This document shows, piece after piece, positions 8,855 through 17,117 of a stretch of DNA of 64,000 bases. Positions within the stretch are counted from its first letter, which is position 1, and the number at the start of each line of letters is the position of its first letter. Source of the DNA: Symmachiella macrocystis. Its GTDB lineage: Bacteria; Planctomycetota; Planctomycetia; Planctomycetales; Planctomycetaceae. Position numbers and translations under genes: made by a program. The notes under the pieces are model-generated. The model saw only the letters and a list, made by a program, of their open reading frames with translations. It made no database searches and was not told the origin of the DNA. The DNA lies in the NCBI RefSeq assembly GCF_007860075.1, contig NZ_SJPP01000001.1, positions 868,001 to 932,000 on the forward strand, written 5' to 3'.

Positions 8855-9499
8855 CTATCGGTTCTTAGCTCCATTGGCTAAGAGCACCGATTCTATCGCT
8901 TCGGCAAACCGGACATCACCTGCACAGTGCTGCCGCCGAGATAGATCACGTCTGCCCCACAGACCGACGGGACTATTTCCGGACTTTTCTCCGATAACGT
9001 TTGCTGAGATGGATGCATTTCCGCAAGAGAAGTGAACGACTTGAAAGAACTCATTTCGATCTTCATTCGGTGGTTCTGATCGTTCCACCTCGGCCGATAT
9101 TGATTCGAGCACTAGTTCAAGCCGATCGAATAGGTCGCGTGGGCAGCAAAGCAAGAACCCATTCGTGCCTTTTATCAGCGAGCCAGGGTCAGTTCCGATC
9201 AACCAGCAACCAATCGAATTGTCGACCGGTCCAATCGTCAGCCAGTCGGGAATTGAGTCGACTTGGACGACCGCAACATCTGATTGCGCTGTCTCGTTTA
9301 ATGTCAAACCATGTTGTGAAAGGTGGCCTGCCAGATTGTGTGCTTCCCCGGTACTCATGAACCCAACACGCACAAGAGTGTCATCTTCGATGTAGTTGGG
9401 GAGATCACTCTCTGCAAACCCATCGAGGCCACCGGGGTACTTCGCCTCAATTGCCGACTTTCGAATAATCACGTTGGCAAATTCAATTTCAACGGCCAC
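8855..9499 (-). CDS. Hypothetical protein
   Basis: This is about 214 residues. The open frame reaches a TTG at 9520, but a GTG at 9499 (MAVEIEFANVIIRKSAIEAK) fits the protein better; an AAGGG lies 12 nt before it. The first 60 residues contain beta-strand patterns and KYPGGLDGF. The middle has VDSIPDWLTIGPVDNSIGCW. No family is recognised. The mixed soluble fold, small size and orphan setting resemble accessory or immunity-type genes, but that is only a guess. Confidence 0.45.
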   Translation of the reverse strand: MAVEIEFANVIIRKSAIEAKYPGGLDGFAESDLPNYIEDDTLVRVGFMSTGEAHNLAGHLSQHGLTLNETAQSDVAVVQVDSIPDWLTIGPVDNSIGCWLIGTDPGSLIKGTNGFLLCCPRDLFDRLELVLESISAEVERSEPPNEDRNEFFQVVHFSCGNASISANVIGEKSGNSPVGLWGRRDLSRRQHCAGDVRFAEAIESVLLANGAKNR

Positions 9500-9566
9500 G
9501 ATATTTTCAGCCCTTAACAATCAACGAAACCGGGCCACGACGTTACGCGCGTTGCGACCATCGCAC

Positions 9567-9671
9567 GGGTGCCACTGGCTTTGTAAGTGCTCATGGGTTG
9601 CGTGTCCAACCATATTCCATTCAGGTGTATTTTATGGCCAATTAAAAACACTGGCAGAGCCAGTGGCACCC
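9567..9671. repeat. Inverted-repeat element, copy 3 (diverged)
   Basis: This has the same terminal blocks as copies 1 and 2. The inner arm is changed (GGCTTTGTAAGTGCTCATGG) and the core is rewritten, so it is an older or distinct subtype of about 105 bp. It lies between genes that diverge. Confidence 0.8.
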
Positions 9672-9757
9672 CGGCGGTTTGCCGAATCGTACCGTGTACT
9701 TCTGGGACCTGATTCAGTCCTTTTTCTGAAGAACGAAGTGAATAGAGGATATCATCG

Positions 9758-10294
9758 ATGCAATGGCTGAATGAACCTGGAGAATGGAATGCTCGGAGCA
9801 ACGGCCTCTCCGTTAGGTCGGAACCGGAAACGGACTTCTGGAGAAAAACGCATGACGACGGGATTCGTCACAGCGGTCATTTTTACTTCGATTCCGTGGT
9901 CGGCGATTTCTCCGCACGAGTCAAAATGGCTGGTGAATATAACTCCCAATACGACCAGGCCGGACTCATGGTGCGAATCGACGAACGGACTTGGCTCAAA
10001 TGTGGAATCGAGTTTCTAAACGGAAAGCAATACGCCAGTGCTGTGGTCACTCGTGAATACTCAGACTGGTCGATCGTTCCGCTGCCAAATCCGCCCGCGA
10101 TCTGGATTCAATGCAAACGCAAAGAAATGACCTTTACCATCAGTTATTCGCTCGACGGCATCGAATTCGAAATGATTCGCCAACTGTTCTTGACGGATGA
10201 GCGCGAACAGCAGGTTGGAATGATGTTGGCCGCCCCTAAAGGCAACGGCTTCGCCGTTCTTTTCGATGACTACCTTGTAGATGGTGGAAGATAG
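9758..10294 (+). CDS. DUF1349 domain protein (YesU-like jelly roll)
   Basis: The 178-residue protein has the hallmarks of DUF1349: LSVRSEPETDFWRKTHDDGI near the N terminus, then GDFSARVKMAGEYNSQYDQA and GLMVRIDERTWLKCGIEFLN. The family adopts a concanavalin-like beta sandwich and is often found with carbohydrate metabolism genes. No signal peptide is seen, so a cytoplasmic place is likely. It is the only plus-strand gene in the accessory stretch. The family call is good; the substrate is unknown. Confidence 0.8.
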   Translation: MQWLNEPGEWNARSNGLSVRSEPETDFWRKTHDDGIRHSGHFYFDSVVGDFSARVKMAGEYNSQYDQAGLMVRIDERTWLKCGIEFLNGKQYASAVVTREYSDWSIVPLPNPPAIWIQCKRKEMTFTISYSLDGIEFEMIRQLFLTDEREQQVGMMLAAPKGNGFAVLFDDYLVDGGR

Positions 10295-10397
10295 GAGTGC
10301 AGGCCATCCGTGATTCCCCCACCGGGATAACGCAGTAAAACTCAGAGCAAGGCACACTGGCGGTGATCGTGTGGAAGAAAACTGAATTCGGCCAAAT

Positions 10398-11642
10398 CTA
10401 CAAAACTTTCTTCAACCACGGCACAACGCGCATCGGGCGGAAGACGTGCTTGGGGGCATCGACATTGGCGTATTGGAAGTATTCCTCGACGGTTAACCCT
10501 TCAGGGATCGGTTTGAAATCGAAGGGGCGGTCGGCTGGGGTACTGTATTTTTTGTAGTAGTAAATCTTCAGTTTGTCCTCAGCACCGTTGAGTCGGTAGG
10601 CGGCTTCGATTTTCGCAAGCTGATTGGCTCGGCCTCCTTCGGTGAATAGCAACGGTCTGGGAGCCAGCGAAGCCTCCCAGTCGGTCGCGTCGAACCATTG
10701 GTACATTCCTGGAATGACGTGATGATCGGAGACCGGTTCGCCATTCATGACGATTGTTCGTTCAATCCAGTTGCAACAGAAATCGTTATGGACGACGGCC
10801 TTTACTAAGTCAGGATAAAGAACCCCTAAAACATCTGCCGGCTCGGATCCGAGAGAATGTCCGCAAACTCCCATCCGGTTTTTATCAACGAATGGCTGTC
10901 GACTCGCCCATTCCATGATATGTGCTTTTTGAAAAGCGGAGATGCCCAGATAACAACGTCCCAGCAAGATTGCGTTGATTGAGGTTTGCGCACGCCCCCG
11001 CAGCGGGCTGTCGGTATCGTTCGTGGCAGGGTTGGCAACGGCAATACTCACCATCCCCTGTTGGGCGATGTGTAATGCCATCCGGTTGTCTTGCCATTTC
11101 CAGTCAGTACGGTTTTTGACGTTGTCTTTTGCCTTTTTCCCAATTTCTGGTTCGCCCACCAGGCTTTCTAGACTCCAAGTCGAACCGGGGAAACACATGA
11201 CGGTTGCAGCGGGAGTACTTTGCGTGATCCCGTCTGGAATCAGAACCATAAAGGGAACGACACAACCCGGTTCGGGATACGCTTCCCATTTTTGAAGTTG
11301 GTACCCTTCCCGGTGGCGGATCCAGAGTCGTTTCGGTTCAGGCTGTGTGGGAACCTCGGGGAATGCGAGCAGGTCCCGCAGTTTTTTTCGAACCGCTTCC
11401 TGCCAGGCAGGAAACTCCGTCTTTTTCATGTGGGGATTGAACGCCAACTTCGGCGGGTTTATTTTCATCTGATTTTGCAGGAACCCGGCAGTGTCCTGAA
11501 ATCGCCCATCTTCGCGGTTGGTCGTAAAAGTCTTCCTTTTTATTGCTTCAGCGGAATGAGCCCGTGATATAGAAAGATTTTCGCCGAAAGCTGCTGCTGT
11601 CATGCCCAAACCGAGAGAGCCTAAAAACGTTCGTCGTTGCAT
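10398..11642 (-). CDS. Exported alpha/beta hydrolase (acetyl xylan esterase-like)
   Basis: The 414-residue protein begins MQRRTFLGSLGLGMTAAAFG, a Tat signal with RRTFLG. The mature part has a late nucleophile elbow GHSLG in NRMGVCGHSLGSEPADV, then HNDFCCNWIERTI and APRPLLFTEGG, where the acid region of the dienelactone hydrolase/acetyl xylan esterase fold usually lies. It probably hydrolyses an ester or peptide outside the cytoplasm. The planctomycete habit of exporting such esterases with carbohydrate sulfatases fits, but no sulfatase is adjacent. Confidence 0.75.
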   Translation of the reverse strand: MQRRTFLGSLGLGMTAAAFGENLSISRAHSAEAIKRKTFTTNREDGRFQDTAGFLQNQMKINPPKLAFNPHMKKTEFPAWQEAVRKKLRDLLAFPEVPTQPEPKRLWIRHREGYQLQKWEAYPEPGCVVPFMVLIPDGITQSTPAATVMCFPGSTWSLESLVGEPEIGKKAKDNVKNRTDWKWQDNRMALHIAQQGMVSIAVANPATNDTDSPLRGRAQTSINAILLGRCYLGISAFQKAHIMEWASRQPFVDKNRMGVCGHSLGSEPADVLGVLYPDLVKAVVHNDFCCNWIERTIVMNGEPVSDHHVIPGMYQWFDATDWEASLAPRPLLFTEGGRANQLAKIEAAYRLNGAEDKLKIYYYKKYSTPADRPFDFKPIPEGLTVEEYFQYANVDAPKHVFRPMRVVPWLKKVL

Positions 11643-12265
11643 GATTCGATTTCCCTTACGTGAGTGAGAAACGCTTTGCTCTGTTATGCACGTTCTGCAA
11701 AACGGCCGGATTGGTGCCGTGGGGTCGGTCTTTCGACGAAAGCGGCACTTCGGGCAATGACATGTCGAAAAAGGATTCCAGATTGGCGCCGAAGAGCTCC
11801 GGGTCGCATGTTACCACATTCCGCGAGAACAGGTCGAGCGGCCAGAGTGATTCGCGTGACCTGAGACTGAAACACGGTGTACAGGCTCTCTTGCTTTTTA
11901 AAGGTCGTCTCGCAACATTGTCGGCATCGCTGTTAAATCTGGAGCACTTAATGCGCTCATCCGTGTTGCAGTCATGCTTGGGCTTATGAGTGGAGAGATT
12001 CGACACCTGGGATAAGTTTGTCCAGAGGGTGTCTCAGCGGGATTGGCGAACAGCCCATGCCAACCAACAAAAAAGTCCCGCGAATCAGCAGGCGCACGGG
12101 TGCCACTGGCTTCGCCAGTGCTCTTGAAGTGCATGCCGAACCACATTCTAAGCGTGCGACATTTTTTGTGTCCAATCGAAAAACACTGGCGTAGCCAGTG
12201 GCACCCTGGGCCAGGGAAAGTTTATCCTGTCCACCCACGAACGGCAAATCACGGTTCTATGAAAG
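11643..12265. other. Gene-poor gap
   Basis: This stretch of about 620 bp has no frame with a believable start, ribosome binding site and composition. It contains repeat copy 4 at 12098-12206. The DNA before the repeat gives short overlapping frames in several phases, with no winner. It may be a decayed gene. Confidence 0.4.
12098..12206. repeat. 109-bp inverted-repeat element, copy 4
   Basis: This is a full-length copy with the same ends as copy 1 and the core AAGTGCATGCCGAACCACAT. One arm has GGCGTAGCC in place of GGCAGAGCC. A terminal remnant of the same family (GGGTGCCACTGGC) lies at 12523-12535, between the next two genes. Confidence 0.9.
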
Positions 12266-12508
12266 TCATTGGAACGTGTAGTGATCGCCCAAGAATACAA
12301 AGTCGCCCAAATCGTCGAAGAAAAAGCCAGCGGTCAAGCCGAGTCGGGACTCGAATGCATAGGTTTCTCGAAAGCCTGAACTAACGGTGCGAATCGTGCC
12401 GTGCGCTGCGATCCATTCCAACTTAGCAGCGGTATCAAAATCATGCAGGTATTTGCGAACCGCATGTCGCTGTGAGACCAAGTCGATTAACGTGAAGTTG
12501 GATTGCAT
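12266..12508 (-). CDS. Small hypothetical protein
   Basis: This is an 80-residue frame starting MQSNFTLIDLVSQRHAVRKY. GGAGG lies 6 nt before ATG 12508, which is good support. The C-terminal half is strand-rich and aromatic (GLTAGFFFDDLGDFVFLGDH). No signal or membrane segment is seen. Family not recognised. The upstream side carries a repeat terminus. Confidence 0.5.
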   Translation of the reverse strand: MQSNFTLIDLVSQRHAVRKYLHDFDTAAKLEWIAAHGTIRTVSSGFRETYAFESRLGLTAGFFFDDLGDFVFLGDHYTFQ

Positions 12509-12541
12509 TTCGGCCTCCGCACGGGTGCCACTGGCAATTGA

Positions 12542-12874
12542 TCATGTTGCTTCAGTTGCAAGTTCAAACTGATCTTGGCGGTACGTGATCCGGAACGGTT
12601 TTCCGGATTCGTGCGACTGCCACCCGGCAGTCACTGCGAATTGTATGGCAGATCGTACAAAGCTGGGAGTCACACAATGCGGATCGAAAGGTCGTGCATC
12701 TCTGTATTCAGGTTCTAACCAATCGACCCAACCCCAGTCAGCAACAAGTGCTTGGCCGCGGCGACTTGATTCGCTGTCACTGTAGACCACGAGCACGCCC
12801 TCAAATTGCCATTGATACGTCACATCATCGACGACAATTGACCGAAAGCGACGTTTCTTTATGGGGCGTGCCAT
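12542..12874 (-). CDS. Small hypothetical protein
   Basis: This is a 110-residue protein starting MARPIKKRRFRSIVVDDVTY. Its basic N terminus is followed by alternating strands and a helix (VRSAIQFAVTAGWQSHESGK). It ends with ITYRQDQFELA. The pattern is that of a compact soluble alpha/beta protein. No family is recognised. It shares strand and spacing with its neighbours. Confidence 0.5.
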   Translation of the reverse strand: MARPIKKRRFRSIVVDDVTYQWQFEGVLVVYSDSESSRRGQALVADWGWVDWLEPEYRDARPFDPHCVTPSFVRSAIQFAVTAGWQSHESGKPFRITYRQDQFELATEAT

Positions 12875-12967
12875 TTCGCTGACTTCACTTGATTATTTCG
12901 TTCGCGGTTATGGATTCATGCATGCTACAGTGTATGGCGATTTCTTTCGTGACGCACCTAGCGCTTA

Positions 12968-13519
12968 TCACGCCAAATCTCGTCGATAGATAATCACTTC
13001 TCCGGACGTTGCGACCACAAATGAACGTCCTGTTGGTGAAAATCCAGCAGCTCGAAATTCGCACGGTTCATCATTGCATAGTTTTGTGACGTTTGCGACA
13101 TCCTGGGAAACGTATTGATATTCCGATGTCAGAAATACAACGTGAATTGGCCATGGCAATTGGAGGACATGGAGCACCCAACCGTCATTGGTGGATGCCG
13201 CAAGACCGCCGCCCGACAAACCTGCCATTCTGAAAATCGTCGACTCATGTTTTCCAATTCCGGGAGCCGTCAAGCGGGAAGCATCCGGATTGTGAAACAT
13301 TCCCTCAGGATCTCGCGCAATCCGTGTCCCAGTGAGGCAATCAAAAACGCCTCGGCCTTGCGAGGAAACGACCAGAAGATCGTCAGTACCATCCGCGTAC
13401 CCCACCTCAGTGAGCCCACCAATCGATGAGCCCCCTGCAAGACGCCACGGAGCGGGTGCGTCGGAGTATGGAAGTTGCTCCAACTTTTCGCGTAGTTGAC
13501 GTTGGTAGGCATCGCTCAT
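12968..13519 (-). CDS. Hypothetical protein
   Basis: This is a 183-residue protein. The frame is open further upstream but overlaps the preceding gene, so the start is placed at MSDAYQRQLREKLEQLPYSD (ATG 13519), 10 nt after that gene's end. The body shows strands suggestive of a beta-propeller fragment: LLVVSSQGRGVFDCLTGTRI and GFSPTGRSFVVATSGEVIIY. The last segment looks like one WD40/YVTN-type blade. It may be a small knowledge-base-free propeller-like protein; function is unknown. Confidence 0.5.
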   Translation of the reverse strand: MSDAYQRQLREKLEQLPYSDAPAPWRLAGGSSIGGLTEVGYADGTDDLLVVSSQGRGVFDCLTGTRIARDPEGMFHNPDASRLTAPGIGKHESTIFRMAGLSGGGLAASTNDGWVLHVLQLPWPIHVVFLTSEYQYVSQDVANVTKLCNDEPCEFRAAGFSPTGRSFVVATSGEVIIYRRDLA

Positions 13520-13529
13520 GGGTGATTGG

Positions 13530-13871
13530 CTATACGGTCCTAGGCGGGCCCCAGAACTCGACGAAACACTTTCGTAGAATTCGTAGCGACCACTCATTGG
13601 AAAAGACGTTCGGTTTCTTCTCGTCATACCTGCCGCGACTAACGAAGTAGTTCGGATGTTCTTCGGGGAACAAGTGGCCCTGCTTATTTTCTGTTTGGAA
13701 TTCCCAACCACCATGCTTAGCACGAAAGTAAAAGTCGATTCCGTCAAACACACCAAACGCTTGCGCCATTGGCCACGAGGTAGTCAGTTCGTATCCGCCA
13801 CCGACTTCCGGGAATGACGCGCGATGGAAACCCGGACGACTCTCAATAATCTCCTCTTGCAGTCTGATCAA
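13530..13871 (-). CDS. Small hypothetical protein, start uncertain
   Basis: This is a 113-residue frame opening with TTG at 13871. No ATG is available before MAQAFGVFDGIDFYF and no clear ribosome site is seen. The content is aromatic and soluble (IDFYFRAKHGGWEFQTENKQ). It ends 10 nt before the next gene, so the pair is probably translated together. It may be the C-terminal remnant of a longer gene. Confidence 0.4.
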   Translation of the reverse strand: MIRLQEEIIESRPGFHRASFPEVGGGYELTTSWPMAQAFGVFDGIDFYFRAKHGGWEFQTENKQGHLFPEEHPNYFVSRGRYDEKKPNVFSNEWSLRILRKCFVEFWGPPRTV

Positions 13872-13940
13872 CTTTATTGTCTCGCAAAACTTGTGAATTC
13901 AAAGTTCTCTGACAATCCCTTTAGCACGCACGGGTGCGGC

Positions 13941-14270
13941 TCAAATATGGACTCCGTCAAAACCAGTGAAGAAAATAATGTCGATCAGGACAGCCGTAAT
14001 TTCTAATACAAAAATAATGATGGGCGTCAAAATAAACAGACCGATTTTCCACGACCACCTGAGGTTGAGAAAAAGCGGAATGAGACATGCAATTGCTGGC
14101 AATGCCAAATGTAACGAGCCGAATCGGTATTCTGGTTGGGATTGGGTGCGATAATGCTCATAGGATGAGGTCACCGGAAGTCCAAGTATCGCGATCATCC
14201 AAATAATGGCTAGGATATTGTTGCGGACAGGCCATCGATTCGAACCTGTATCTGTCGAGTCATGCTGCAT
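13941..14270 (-). CDS. Small membrane protein
   Basis: The 109-residue protein starts MQHDSTDTGSNRWPVRNNIL. Three hydrophobic segments lie at about 18-35, 52-69 and 75-103. The C-terminal pair (IGLFILTPIIIFVLEITAVL onward) is very rich in Ile. No charged motif points to a function. It lies 9 nt downstream of the gene at 14280-14834 and is probably in one transcript with it. Confidence 0.5.
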   Translation of the reverse strand: MQHDSTDTGSNRWPVRNNILAIIWMIAILGLPVTSSYEHYRTQSQPEYRFGSLHLALPAIACLIPLFLNLRWSWKIGLFILTPIIIFVLEITAVLIDIIFFTGFDGVHI

Positions 14271-14279
14271 TTCCAGTGA

Positions 14280-14834
14280 TTAGTCTCCCACGACTTCACG
14301 TGCAACGGTCAGTACACGGTTCACAAATGCTGAATCGCAAGTGACAACGATAGTGTTCTCACCGCTCGAAACATACGATATTGGATCCAGATGATCCATG
14401 CTCGCCCAGAATTGTCGCTGCAAAGGGATTAGCCAATCGTAATTCGTTCGGTCCCAAGTCGGATCTTGCGACGCAGCCAATGCATGCGGATCGGCGAGTG
14501 TGAATCCGCAGTAACCTAAATAGTGATCCATGATGTCGATCGATGGCGGAATGGATGGCAACACATACCACTCCATTCCATCAGCAGTGTCACAAGGGAT
14601 TTCTAATTGCGGCGAAATCAGTGGACTGACCATAACGCCGTTTATTCGTGTCCATCTGTTCGCTTGCGTTCCAGAGTCTGGGGTGATCGGAGCCGAGTCT
14701 GATGCAGTGAAGCAAAGACGTTGCCCAACGTGGTACTCTTTAATCAGGGTAGAAATTTCGCGAATCTCTTCGCGCACGACAATCCATGACCATTTCCCAC
14801 GTGTTCCAGTAAAGATTCGGTCATCCCAGCGCAT
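14280..14834 (-). CDS. Hypothetical protein
   Basis: This is a 184-residue soluble protein starting MRWDDRIFTGTRGKWSWIVV. It contains DSAPITPDSGTQANRWTRIN and a late segment ENTIVVTCDSAFVNRVLTVA. It is rich in Trp and Asp. There is no signal peptide or membrane segment. The family is not recognised. It heads a two-gene unit with the membrane protein that follows. Its upstream side is the first copy of the 230-bp direct repeat. Confidence 0.5.
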   Translation of the reverse strand: MRWDDRIFTGTRGKWSWIVVREEIREISTLIKEYHVGQRLCFTASDSAPITPDSGTQANRWTRINGVMVSPLISPQLEIPCDTADGMEWYVLPSIPPSIDIMDHYLGYCGFTLADPHALAASQDPTWDRTNYDWLIPLQRQFWASMDHLDPISYVSSGENTIVVTCDSAFVNRVLTVAREVVGD

Positions 14835-14880
14835 TGATCTCAGTGGGCTAACGTGTTGGTCTCACAACAATCTGCTTTCG

Positions 14881-15110
14881 AAAGTACCCCCGGTCCGCGT
14901 GAGCGTCAATCTCAACGTCGGCTGTGCTTCACAACGAAGCCGCATTAGGAGATAAACGTGCCGTCATAGCACCACACGTTGAAAAAAGACTCTGATCGAG
15001 CGGTCCGGCTGCGGCCGCTCTCGAATTCCCCCCAGAAGACCGTGACGCCACGGCTGCCGGGAGGTATAGTATGCGGTGAATCGCAAACCAGAATCTACCA
15101 AGCCGCTCCG
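14881..15110. repeat. 230-bp direct repeat, copy A
   Basis: This 230-bp block matches 16871-17100 base for base in length, with scattered substitutions. Both begin AAAGTACCCCCGGTCCGC and end ATCTACCAAGCCGCTCCG. Copy A includes the same promoter-like GTGACG-17-TATAGT (TATAGT at 15065-15070). It ends where repeat copy 5 begins, so its promoter now fires into a repeat rather than a gene. It looks like a duplicated promoter region. Confidence 0.9.
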
Positions 15111-15113
15111 CAC

Positions 15114-15221
15114 GGGTGCCACTGGCTTCGCCAGTGCTCTTGAATTGCTCGCCCAACCGAACTTCAAGCAGGCGCATTTTTTGTGGCTAAACGAAAAACA
15201 CTGGCAGAGCCAGTGGCACCC
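15114..15221. repeat. Inverted-repeat element, copy 5 (diverged)
   Basis: This has ends identical to copies 1-4, with a changed core (TTGAATTGCTCGCCCAACCG). It is inserted exactly at the end of direct repeat A: the sequence CCGCTCCG is followed here by CACGGGTGCC, while in copy B it continues into the moaD-like gene. Confidence 0.88.
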
Positions 15222-15242
15222 CAGTAATGCAACGATTGGCCC

Positions 15243-15653
15243 TCAATCTCCAAAGTCGAAGAGATCAAAACCCTCACCCCAATCACCCCCACCGGAGAAG
15301 GCGGACGCCATACCACCTAAGATCATTATTCCAACCACAACCGAGATGGCAATTTCGTAAGCGATGGCACAACAGGCGATGGTGAAGACGATTCGGTACC
15401 ACCATTTTCCGATTGCATATTTTCGGGTAACGGGGCGAGCCCAGAGTGAACCAACCAACGCCAAGATGCCACACAAGACAGCGATAATGCGTAACACCCA
15501 ACCGATCGTGGTGTAATCAATCGACAGCAGCGTTGGCTCGCGGTGCATGAAAAAGTCTCGAGCAACCGCGACCAGCAAGATGCCGGTTAGGCCCGCTAAA
15601 CCGCCCAGCACAGAAGTCAGCAACCTGAGTTTTGGATAACCAACTGTTGTCAT
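15243..15653 (-). CDS. Multi-pass membrane protein
   Basis: This is a 136-residue protein starting MTTVGYPKLRLLTSVLGGLA. Four hydrophobic segments lie at about 10-30, 47-68, 86-102 and 103-117. The tail is Gly- and Asp-rich and ends FDLFDFGD. The pattern suggests a small integral membrane protein with an acidic cytoplasmic tail. No family is recognised. It lies inside the segment bounded by the two direct repeats. Confidence 0.5.
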   Translation of the reverse strand: MTTVGYPKLRLLTSVLGGLAGLTGILLVAVARDFFMHREPTLLSIDYTTIGWVLRIIAVLCGILALVGSLWARPVTRKYAIGKWWYRIVFTIACCAIAYEIAISVVVGIMILGGMASAFSGGGDWGEGFDLFDFGD

Positions 15654-15857
15654 TGCGGGCTCCCGAGGAAAAATTCTTCTGTCGGCGAAAGCTTCAAATC
15701 ACTAAACTCTAGCTGGGGGGTGTGCATTTGCAATTTGGCCGGACACCTGCGTTCTGGTACATATGTTCGTTATGCGACAGCACAGGTGCATTGAGCACTC
15801 GCCGGATATTCGACGCCCTGCTCTTTGTCGGCACTTCGTCAGCACTTCGAATCACGG

Positions 15858-16334
15858 TCAAATTTCCCGATAGTTTGACCAAGCGATACGCGTTACGTCT
15901 TCACCGTCGACCCGACTCACGACTAAAGTTGTTGAGGATTTGGCTTCATTGATTGCGATGACGTACAGTTTGGAGGGGCGATCGTCTGAAACGTCTTGAA
16001 TCAAAATCGATCGTTCCGTCTTGACCTGTTCGCCTTTCTTTCCGCCCAAGTTGTTGCCCTCGGCGTCAACGTTCAGTTTTTTGCGATAGAAGTCCATCAC
16101 TTTTTCTGCTGAGTCCGGTGTTGTGAGAATCGCTTTGCTCTTGATTGCGGTGACTCCTTGAATGGCGGCACCAGAGCCTTCGGCGCCATTGAATTTTGAT
16201 TCGGGGTATTGCCATTCAAGAAGCATGCCCAGCAGCGTTACTTTCTCCTCAGGCGGTGCTTCATCGGCAACACCCCTAATGCAAACGAGTGGGACAAGGA
16301 TGAGCGTTGAAAGAATTATCATGTGCTTAAGCAT
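15858..16334 (-). CDS. Secreted hypothetical protein
   Basis: The 158-residue protein starts MLKHMIILSTLILVPLVCIR, a signal peptide with likely cleavage after VADEA. The mature domain has TPDSAEKVMDFYRKKLNV, a pattern seen in small exported proteins that measure score-like values. It then has ERSILIQDVSDDRPSKLYVI and TTLVVSRVDGEDVTRIAW. The fold looks like a small alpha/beta sandwich. Function is unknown. Confidence 0.5.
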   Translation of the reverse strand: MLKHMIILSTLILVPLVCIRGVADEAPPEEKVTLLGMLLEWQYPESKFNGAEGSGAAIQGVTAIKSKAILTTPDSAEKVMDFYRKKLNVDAEGNNLGGKKGEQVKTERSILIQDVSDDRPSKLYVIAINEAKSSTTLVVSRVDGEDVTRIAWSNYREI

Positions 16335-16420
16335 TGCATTCGGTCCTATTAGAAGATAGTTCGCGAATCATCTACCGCCGGCATTCACGGAATTGCGACG
16401 TGCACGGGCACTCCAGCGGA

Positions 16421-16828
16421 TTACTTATCCGGTTGGTGAGTTGCCGCGACTGCTGTTTGTTTGATGTAATGTGCACCAACGACAGAAAACGGTAACCCTA
16501 CGATAGTAACGAGATAATCTGGTCCAATCTGAGTCCAGTTCCAATCCCAGTAAGCAGCGATGACGATCGGTGGCACGAGAAGGGCAACAGCACCGGAGAC
16601 CATTGAGACAGTCCGAGGAAAATGCACACCGCGATGGGCAATGTACATGCCGGCACACGTGAACGGGACAATCACGCACATAATGAGACCGGTCACCCCT
16701 TCATCCGGTTTACCAAAACAGATCATCGCCACAATAACGCCAGCCAGCATCAGGATGAAGTGAGCAGCAGCGCCCGCGATGACGTCGTATGTAAATTGAA
16801 GAATCGTCCGCATACGTGGTCCGAACAT
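16421..16828 (-). CDS. Multi-pass membrane protein
   Basis: This is a 135-residue protein starting MFGPRMRTILQFTYDVIAGA. Four hydrophobic segments are seen: about 13-35, 44-64, 72-92 and 100-118. Short loops join them. It resembles other small planctomycete membrane proteins of unknown role. Direct repeat B lies 42 bp upstream of its start and faces away. Confidence 0.5.
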   Translation of the reverse strand: MFGPRMRTILQFTYDVIAGAAAHFILMLAGVIVAMICFGKPDEGVTGLIMCVIVPFTCAGMYIAHRGVHFPRTVSMVSGAVALLVPPIVIAAYWDWNWTQIGPDYLVTIVGLPFSVVGAHYIKQTAVAATHQPDK

Positions 16829-16870
16829 TTGTGCCGCAGAATTTGTGTTTCTCTCAATAGTCCGTATTGA

Positions 16871-17100
16871 AAAGTACCCCCGGTCCGCATGAGCGTCAAT
16901 CTCAACGTCGGCTGTACGTCACAACGAAACCGCTTCAGGAGATAAACGTGCCGTCGTAGCTCGGCACATCAAAAGACTGACTCTGCTCAAGCGATCCGAC
17001 TGCGGCCGCTAATAAAAAGCCCAAAAAGACCGTGACGCCACGGCCGCCGGGAGGTATAGTATGCGGTGAATCGCAAACCAGGATCTACCAAGCCGCTCCG
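16871..17100. repeat. 230-bp direct repeat, copy B
   Basis: This is the second copy of the block at 14881-15110. Here it leads straight into the moaD-like gene, so it is likely the original promoter region of that operon. The two copies bracket a 1.76-kb segment with one inverted repeat and three small genes. Confidence 0.9.
17032..17060 (+). promoter_or_regulatory. Putative housekeeping promoter
   Basis: GTGACG, a 17-bp spacer and TATAGT form a reasonable sigma-70-type promoter that would start RNA near 17067, about 50 nt before the moaD-like ATG. The same arrangement is preserved in direct repeat A, which argues for selection or recent duplication. Confidence 0.5.
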
Positions 17101-17117
17101 CTAAAGGTCACACTCAA

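Noticed and set aside
11656-12006. 116-residue minus-strand frame
   Set aside because: No ribosome site, and competing frames overlap it in both directions, so coding is unlikely.
6622-15221. Integron-like gene cassettes with the repeat as attC sites
   Set aside because: The repeat ends lack the GTTRRRY core and no integrase is present; paired REP-like palindromes explain them better.
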